Assembly (NCBI GenBank): GCA_003586115.2
Contig: QVOM02000074.1
Location: 5,014,197-5,078,196, forward strand
Direction: 5' to 3'
Source: Salvator merianae
Lineage: Eukaryota > Chordata > Lepidosauria > Squamata > Teiidae
DNA: 64,000 bases
Below the pieces are notes generated by a model. The model was not told the origin of the DNA and ran no database searches. It saw only the letters and a program-made list of their open reading frames with translations. Shown in pieces: positions 57,729-64,000 of the stretch. The position numbers were made by a program, and so were the translations under genes. Numbering within the stretch: the first letter of the stretch is position 1; the number at the start of each line of letters is the position of its first letter.

Positions 57729-57894
57729 TGGGCGAGTTCCTGAAGAGTTGTTAAAAGTTCATGAGAAGTGTTATGGTCCTGGGCTCCTATCGAAGACATC
57801 AGGATGTGAGCATCATTGAAAATCAGGATGTGATCTCTGGCATGCTTCTTTGTCAGTTGGTTTACTTTTTTCTACCTGTCTCCCACATTTACAC
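57729..57894 (-). pseudogene. TTC38: TTC38-like exon with an in-frame TAG
   Basis: 166 bp, acceptor CCTAG (57,896-57,895), donor CA|GTAAGC. The split codons on both sides fit the neighbouring exons exactly. Translation is 'GVNVGDR*KKVNQLTKKHAR' then 'DHILIFNDAHILMSSIGAQD'. TTC38 reads 'G.SVG.RW..V...T..H.RDHIL.FNDAHFLM.SLGA.D'. The stop (57,874-57,872) replaces the Trp of 'RW', one G-to-A change from TGG. All else is conserved, which argues against long decay. It may be a young pseudogene, a sequencing error, a polymorphism, or a codon recoded by RNA editing. Confidence 0.85.
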
Positions 57895-58489
57895 CTAGGA
57901 GTAGCATTAACATATATTTGAAGCAGAAATCAAAAGAGTGAACCGATTTCTTCAGTGATAGCCTCTACGCACAGTTGCTTGGGAGCAAGTGCAATTTTAT
58001 AGCACTGGGACCCAGTTTGAAGTAAGCATCAAGACCATTAATTGCAAAATGCTATTTTTATATGGAATATCCACTTTATAGTGTTCACAAAGGAATATTT
58101 CATAATGAAGCTCATTCTGTGCTAGTGTAGTACTTTATCACCCAGCGAGGACACTGTCTGCACTGCATGGCCAAAAATCAGACCTGAAGCCGGCTACCAG
58201 CATTTGCAGTGCATGATCAGCCAGTCACGCATGTGCAATGAGCAGATTGCACTGAAGATGGCTGCCACACCACAAGTAAGTGCAAATGGTCCCTTACTTG
58301 AAGCTCACTATGAGTCCCAGGTAAAATTGGAGACTACAATTTACTGCACCACTGGTAGCAGCGATTGGGAGTGGATGAATACCACTTGCGGTCGTTTTGG
58401 CTGTCTTGAGGTGAGAACACGCTTGACTAGCAAGCATGCTAGATCCTTGCTAACGTCAAGTGCAAATAGGCCCACAGTGGACAAGAACA

Positions 58490-58675
58490 ATGTAAACAGC
58501 TTAACACAACTATTATAACAAGTGTTTTTTCCAAATTCAACACAAAATGCCACTCTTAATGACTACTGCAGTTCTTGTTTGATTGTTTGTTTTTTGCAAA
58601 CAGCTGACAGTTTGTACATTCTGTAAATAAACCCAATTTGCAATGGGGGTTGAATGATTTTGATTGCAACTGTAA
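58490..58675. mobile_element. Tc1/mariner-like inverted terminus
   Basis: 'TTGCAATGGGGGTTGAATGA' and 'TTTTGATTGCAACTGT' are the complement of the start of the fragment at 52,162. It also shares 'AAATTCAACACAAAATGCCA' in the same orientation, so the element is a rearranged or MITE-like derivative. Confidence 0.6.
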
Positions 58676-58772
58676 TCCATGGCACAGCCTTTGGATTTGC
58701 TATTAGTCAGGAGTTATTGAGAACCCTTTCTGGACATATGTTATTGGATGAATTTCAGTTATTGCAGTCTAA

Positions 58773-59615
58773 GGTTGCGTTCAGACTAGCGATTTTTAAA
58801 ATCACCTGCATAAAAAGAGCGGATAATTCCTGGGCGCACATGAAAAAAACCTTCCACATACGCTTACCGATGACGCGATTCACTGATCTGTCACAGCCTG
58901 CAAAGGGAGCTGCTCACTGATTGGCCACTCCCCGCCTCTCTGCTAAGCAGTTCCTCAAGTCGTTAACTCCTTAACTGCCAGGATTTTCTCAGGTTCATCA
59001 GATCCCTTATTTCCCCATTTACCGAAGCCTCGAGGAACCGAAGCAGAGGGCAGAGCAGTGAAGCAGAGGGCAGAGAGGGAGACGTTTCCTTTGGAAAAGG
59101 GAAAACCCTGGCAGTTAAGGACTTGTATGGAAGCTGCTTCTGCAGAGAGGCAGGAAGTGGATGCCTCAGTTGAACTGAGCAGAGGGAGAGATTTGCCAGC
59201 ACAGGGAGAAAAGGGGAGGGAGAAATTTGCCGGCATGGGGAAACTTTTCAACCCCCTTGCCTTCTGTAGTTAAAAAAGCACGCTGGACTTTATTAGCAAG
59301 GGACTTTCTCCCACGCCTCGCTACTGATGTCTTTTTTTATCTACAGAAGACAGGGAGTTTGAAAAGTTTCCCCGTGCCGGGAAAGAGCTTGCTCACCCCC
59401 TCCCTTCTTGTGCTGTTGTCCCATGGGTTCCTGCAAGGCTCTGATTGGTTGAAGTGCTCCCCAAGACAACCCGAAAGCACAGAAAAGCTGAATACAGAAG
59501 AGCCAACCCAGGCAGCCTTCAAGAGGCGCAGAGATGGCTTTACCAAAGAGATTTATGAACACTGCAGCTTCCGTGCAACTGTAAGTCATTCAAAATAGCC
59601 CATTTGATCACACCC
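58773..59615. mobile_element. 843-bp TIR transposon flanked by TAA
   Basis: Starts GGTTGCGTTCAGACTAGC and ends with the complement of GGGTGTGATCAAATGG. TAA flanks both sides (58,770-58,772 and 59,616-59,618). The interior shares sequence, inverted, with 37,033-37,719. No transposase. Confidence 0.75.
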
Positions 59616-61582
59616 TAAGATGTAAACAAAGTCCTGGATGGTTAATATGCTACTACCTCTGCTGTGCAGCTTTTCCTAATAAGAAGCATCAGGGAAGGAA
59701 CTGTTCTTTGGTTAAAGCTGGGTGTACCTGTGAGACAGGTGCAGGACTAGATGGGCTAGATCTTATGTACTCCTGAGACAGCTATCTCCTGGGAAACCTC
59801 CTTGAGGTTGTTCTGCTTTTGCCCAGGTTGTTGATCTCGGAATGTGGTGCTGCAGGATGTGTATTCAACATCTTGAACTTCTGTTACAGAGTTTGACAGC
59901 ATTCAACCCTATCTCCCACTTAGTATCTAGCTGGAGAACCAGGACAGAGGGGAAGCAGGGCTACTCCACCTGACCTATGAAGAGGCTTATGCCAGCAGGT
60001 CCCTCTCCCTCAGTTGTCTCCAGGTTGCAGCCATTCCAGCTAACTGCAGTAGCTGGACAGAGGGGAAGCAGGGCCACTCCATCAGCCCTGCAAAGAGTCT
60101 GATTTCACCAAAACCTTCTTTTCCCATTCTGTTATGCTCCCCTGTTATCACCCAGCCCCTTTTCCTCATGACCTTTGTCTTTTTTAGGCTGGTCTATATA
60201 CTGTGAGTCACTCTAGGAGTCTTTCTAGCCTGAAGGGCAGCATATAAATGAACTAAATAAACAAATAAGCAAATTTGTTGGAATACATCATCCAGAATTG
60301 TGAGCAGTGTTGTCATCACTGTGTGATGATGTATGGCTCTATTTTCATTTCTATCAGGCATGGTGGTGCCTACACCAAGCAAAGATCTCGGTTCACCAAT
60401 GGGCTGAAAGAGAGTGAGTAAACTGAAGCGTGAAACAAAGGTGCTCTACTGGATGTTTCCTCGTGTGGACAAATGTAGTTCCAGCTCTTCTAGAGGAGCT
60501 TCCAATTCACCTAAATATGCAGTCTCATAGTTTGCAAGCCTTCTTGGATCCAAATTTGACCTCTGAGACACAAAATGGCTTCTGTTTCGACCATTGCATA
60601 GCTGAATCCAGCCTTATCTGTGTGAACTCAGCCTTGCTTCAGTAAACTGTGTTCTAGTAATCTTTTGTCTTGATTACTGTAATGTATAGGAAGCTGCCCA
60701 TGAAAACAGTTAAACTTTAGCTAATTCAAACATTAGCAGCAACTTTATCAGTAGAGGCCAAGGGCTGGACTTTGGGTCAGTAATCTTCACTGACTTCCAC
60801 TACATGCTAATACATTGCTGCAATACTTCGATGTGCTGGTCCCCTTAAAACCCTATATGGTTGAGACCCTAGTTACCCGAAGGAGCATTTCCCCCTACTT
60901 GCTTATATGAAATCTCTTCTCCAAGCATCCTCCATTGTCTGGAGTATGAACACAAGAGAGACACCCTTACTCTTCTTAATCCCTGTCACCAGAAAGCCCT
61001 TCTTGGGTATATATGCCTGGCACATGTGTGAAAGAGTAGATTTTTCCAAAACTATGACTTTTCTTCCCAGGTAAGCTTTTCAAAAATTATTGGGCATTAG
61101 TTCCTCAACTGAATGACTGCTGCCAGTTGGCTAAGGGTGAGTTACAAACAAGTTATTCAGACGCAGTGACTGCTGAGGAGAAACGGGTTGTTTTTACAGC
61201 AAGGGGCCATGTGGATTACAAAGAGGAAAACTGCTCACTGGCAATTTGATGAAGATGATAGAAAGTCAGTACTGAAATTCTTCACACATAAGGAATATCA
61301 ATTTTGCATTTTGTGAATTTTTAAAATTTACCTCACCTGGAAAATTAGAAAAATCATAAATATATTAAATTTAATGATCAGGCCAGCTTTTCTCCACACT
61401 TTTTTCTTGTTTAGTACAACCTTGGAAGAGAATATAAACTAAAAGAGCCTCTACTGTTGCCTACCTAAATAGGCAGGAGCAACTATCCTCCATAGAGTTC
61501 TTGTTCCCATATTGTACTAGAAAACAAAGCCAGATTAGGAGGGCCTTTCTCCTCTCTCTTGTGTGCTTTTTTTGCGAGCTAA

Positions 61583-62855
61583 GGCCGCATTCTCACACGG
61601 CATTTAATCAGTTTACAGGCTGTCTTCAGTTACCGCTGGCCTGACATGACCTTGCCTTTCTGTAAGTTTTCTGGATTAAATTGGTGAAATCCGGACTACT
61701 TTGCATTCGGATTTAATGAGTTCTCAAGCTGTTCCAGATTGCTAACCTGCTTTACTTTGCAATGTGAGAATGCGGAAGGAGACTATTTGGGAGGGACTGT
61801 ACTTTTTGGGGGTCAAGCAGAAGGAGGGATCCCCATTTCCTGCCATCTAATGACAGACTTTGTGGGTGGGCAGGAATCACAGTAGTTCCTTCTCCCTCCA
61901 TTATCGCCCCCTCCCCCACTGCCAGGAGAAAAGAAAACCATCCTCCATTTTACTTTGCTAAACTGCGGTCCATTCTCTTCCTTTATCCCCCATTCGACAC
62001 TGCCAGGAAGAAATTAAAGGCTTCCTCCACTTCCGTCTGCTGATTAAACCAAGAACAGACTGTGCCTGTTTGGGGGTGCAGTCCTCTTGCCCCAACAAAG
62101 TACCCACTCGGTATCAGTTTTGCCATCAGCAGCACACAGCTACAGAGCGGGACACATGCTGCTGTGGATGTCTCGGGGGGAGGTGAGGCGGAGTTCATTT
62201 GCTGGCCATTAACTACACTATCATGATAATAGAGCCCAACCATGCCCCCCCCCACATTTCCCCCTCTTCACGAACCTCTCCCTGCTTTTGTACTACTCTT
62301 AAATTACGCAATTGCACAAAAGTGCAATTGCAACAGACCAGAAATCGCCACCTGCCCTTGAAGAAGCTTTATTGTGCGGTAGATAGGGTATTAAAAGTTC
62401 TGCTTGTGTAGATATAGGCTGGAAGAGGAGGAGAAGGAGCAAACGGCAAATATTTTTTGCTGCAGTATTACAGTCTAAGGTCTGTTTATCGATGCTGTGG
62501 AAACACTGAGGGTCAGGTCTATCAACAGTACTAGGGGGGTACCACGAGAATCCATGTTCTGAAGCAGCAGCAGGGACATACGGAGGGCAGAACTTGACTT
62601 GCCTGCCCCTGTGAAGTCAAGATTGGAACATTGGGACTGCAGCCAATCATTGACTGCACAGGGAGGGGAATCTGGCGAGGGTTGGAGGCAGAAAAGCTAC
62701 AGTTTCCCTGTGCTAAGTATGGGAAACATCAGTGTGAGAATGAGCAAGTCCAAATTGAGTTTGCGTTCAAATACAAATGTGGGAACGATCAAAAGATGAA
62801 TTCAGTCCTTGTATTCTTTTGATACGGATTAAATTTATGATGTCAGACTGTGCCC
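61583..62855. mobile_element. non-autonomous TIR DNA transposon, copy 3
   Basis: 1,273 bp. Starts GGCCGCATTCTCACACGG and ends with the complement of GGGCACAGTCTGACATCA. TAA lies on both sides (61,580-61,582 and 62,856-62,858). It shares the start block, the 'CATTTCCTGCCATCTAATGA' block and the 'GGGACTGCAGCCAATCATTG' block with copies 1 and 2. The 80-bp repeat at 62,459 lies inside it. Confidence 0.75.
62459..62541. repeat. about 80-bp dispersed repeat, copy 2
   Basis: Near-identical to 57,587-57,668, here within the TIR transposon of 61,583-62,855. Confidence 0.85.
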
Positions 62856-62993
62856 TAAATGAGTACCCAATCTGGAATCTCCCTGTTCTATGTAGAGTCA
62901 GAGCAGCAACGAACCAGACAATTTTCAAGCTCTTTCTCAATGGAACCAAACTTGTACCCATGGAGAACCTACTTCTGAAAAGCCATTCTTTAC

Positions 62994-63075
62994 CTTCCAA
63001 CTGAAGCCGGTAGAGCATGGAAGAATTGTCCACAACATCCAGCATGCTTCCACTCAGCTGACACCGAGGAGCAAT
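62994..63075 (-). CDS. TTC38: TTC38-like exon (first of three seen)
   Basis: 82 bp, acceptor TTTACAG (63,077-63,076), donor GAAG|GTAAAG, phase 1 out. Encodes 'IAPRCQLSGSMLDVVDNSSM' then 'LYRLQLEG'. TTC38 has 'IVPR....GAMLD.VD.CSMLYRLQMEG' here. Its last base plus GT from the next exon restores Gly, confirming order and strand. The family's upstream exons must lie beyond 64,000. Confidence 0.85.
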
Positions 63076-64000
63076 CTGTAAACCACAAAGCACACAGATC
63101 GCTTCTTTTAGCCATGTTTGGACTGGTTCAGAAACAAGTGAAGGTTTTAAATGAATAATAATCTTCTTATATTGTGCCGTGGGAGGAAGAATTTTTTTGA
63201 ACTTTTCAACTTCCACTCCACTGTATACCACTATAGTACCAACTGTTTGGCCCTTCTTACAGTAACCTAGAAATATTATTTTAACTAACTCATTTTAGCT
63301 GTTTTTTGCCGATTTTATTGTGATCCACCTAGAGAGTTTTGGATACAAGGTGGAACTGAAATAGAAGTAAAATAAATAAAATAAAAATTGAAGAAGAGAA
63401 AGCAAATGGCAAGTAGAAGATTAAAACAATCTACCAAAGACTTAAAACCTCAACCAAAACAGGAAAAATGGAAGACACATTAAGCATATAAGGTCCTTCC
63501 ATATTCCACAAGTTCAAATGCGTAGAATTGTGAGAAGGTCAGCTCCTCCTGTTACATTAGGAACGAACTGCCAGCAACTTACTTCGTTAACTATTCATCA
63601 CAGCAGTAAATCCCTCATGGTATGTACACAGACCATAGAAAACTGCAGATGTACTATATCAAATGTATTATCTATTTTATTTATTTATGATATTTATACC
63701 CTGCCGATCACCTGAAGGTCCCAGGGACAGTCACAGCATATGGTAAAATACAAAACACTGTAAAGTAACTCAAGGTGCTTATAATCTCAAAGCACTTCTC
63801 CACAGAGGTTACTATGGCTACTTTTGCATGGTAGGGTCTATCTCACACCACTAGCCCTAGTGCACACTAGGGCTGTCTGCATGCCTGATGGACCATGCCA
63901 GCCCAGCCATGGCAACTGGTTTCAAAGGCTGAGCTGACCCTCAGAGTCAGGACTGGAGGCTTCAAAAGCCAAGAACTTTCATTCCTGTCTTCAAAGTTTC
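63076..64000. other. TTC38-like upstream intron, no exon recognised
   Basis: AT-rich, with a retroposon-like tract near 63,676-63,740 ('TTTATTTATTTATGATATTT' and 'ATACCCTGCC'). I looked for the preceding TTC38 exon on the minus strand and did not see it. Confidence 0.5.

Larger units (their letters stand above)
57895..62993. other. TTC38-like intron of about 5.1 kb
   Basis: Contains a fragment of the GGCCT-type element family (58,146-58,480), a Tc1-like inverted terminus (58,490-58,675), two TIR transposons (58,773-59,615 and 61,583-62,855) and a LINE 3' scrap at 59,725-59,775. No additional TTC38 exon is expected here, since flanking phases match directly. Confidence 0.6.

Overview
This is vertebrate nuclear DNA, most likely from a squamate reptile. 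It has exons of 100-300 bp with GT/AG borders and long repeat-filled introns. The repeats include a Bov-B-type reverse transcriptase remnant, Sauria-like tRNA-derived SINEs, L2/CR1-like 3' ends, L1 ORF2 fragments and many non-autonomous DNA transposons, a mix typical of lizards and snakes. All calls were made by eye, with no database search.

Region 1 (about 1-12,060) is intergenic. It holds a Tc1/mariner relic, two copies of a roughly 1.1-1.5 kb TIR element, an L1 fragment, an RTE-like relic and small MITEs. Region 2 (about 12,060-47,600) holds one complete plus-strand gene that I identify as ZC3HAV1 (ZAP/PARP13). It encodes five CCCH zinc fingers, two WWE domains and a PARP catalytic domain over 13 coding steps, with every splice phase consistent. 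The mature protein would be about 680 or 687 aa, because there are two alternative first coding exons (12,292 and 16,453). Both start with the same 19 residues although 12 of those 19 codons differ. An ISRE-like cluster lies about 90 bp upstream of the first one. The catalytic triad is H-Y-I, as in mono-ADP-ribosyltransferases, unlike the degenerate human PARP13 triad.

Region 3 (about 47,600-56,980) is intergenic. It contains a 929-bp hAT-like foldback element with a perfect 8-bp target duplication, an L1 ORF2 3' fragment, a Tc1-like end, SINEs and LINE 3' ends. Region 4 (about 56,985-64,000) carries three consecutive internal exons of a minus-strand TTC38-like gene, convergent with ZC3HAV1. 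The middle exon has an in-frame TAG where the family has a conserved tryptophan, so this copy is either a recent pseudogene, a polymorphism or error, or a recoded codon. Its 5' exons lie beyond the right edge, and I did not find its last exon.

The two genes share no obvious pathway: ZC3HAV1 is an innate antiviral RNA-binding factor and TTC38 is a poorly characterised TPR protein. No RNA gene, CRISPR array or prokaryotic operon is present.
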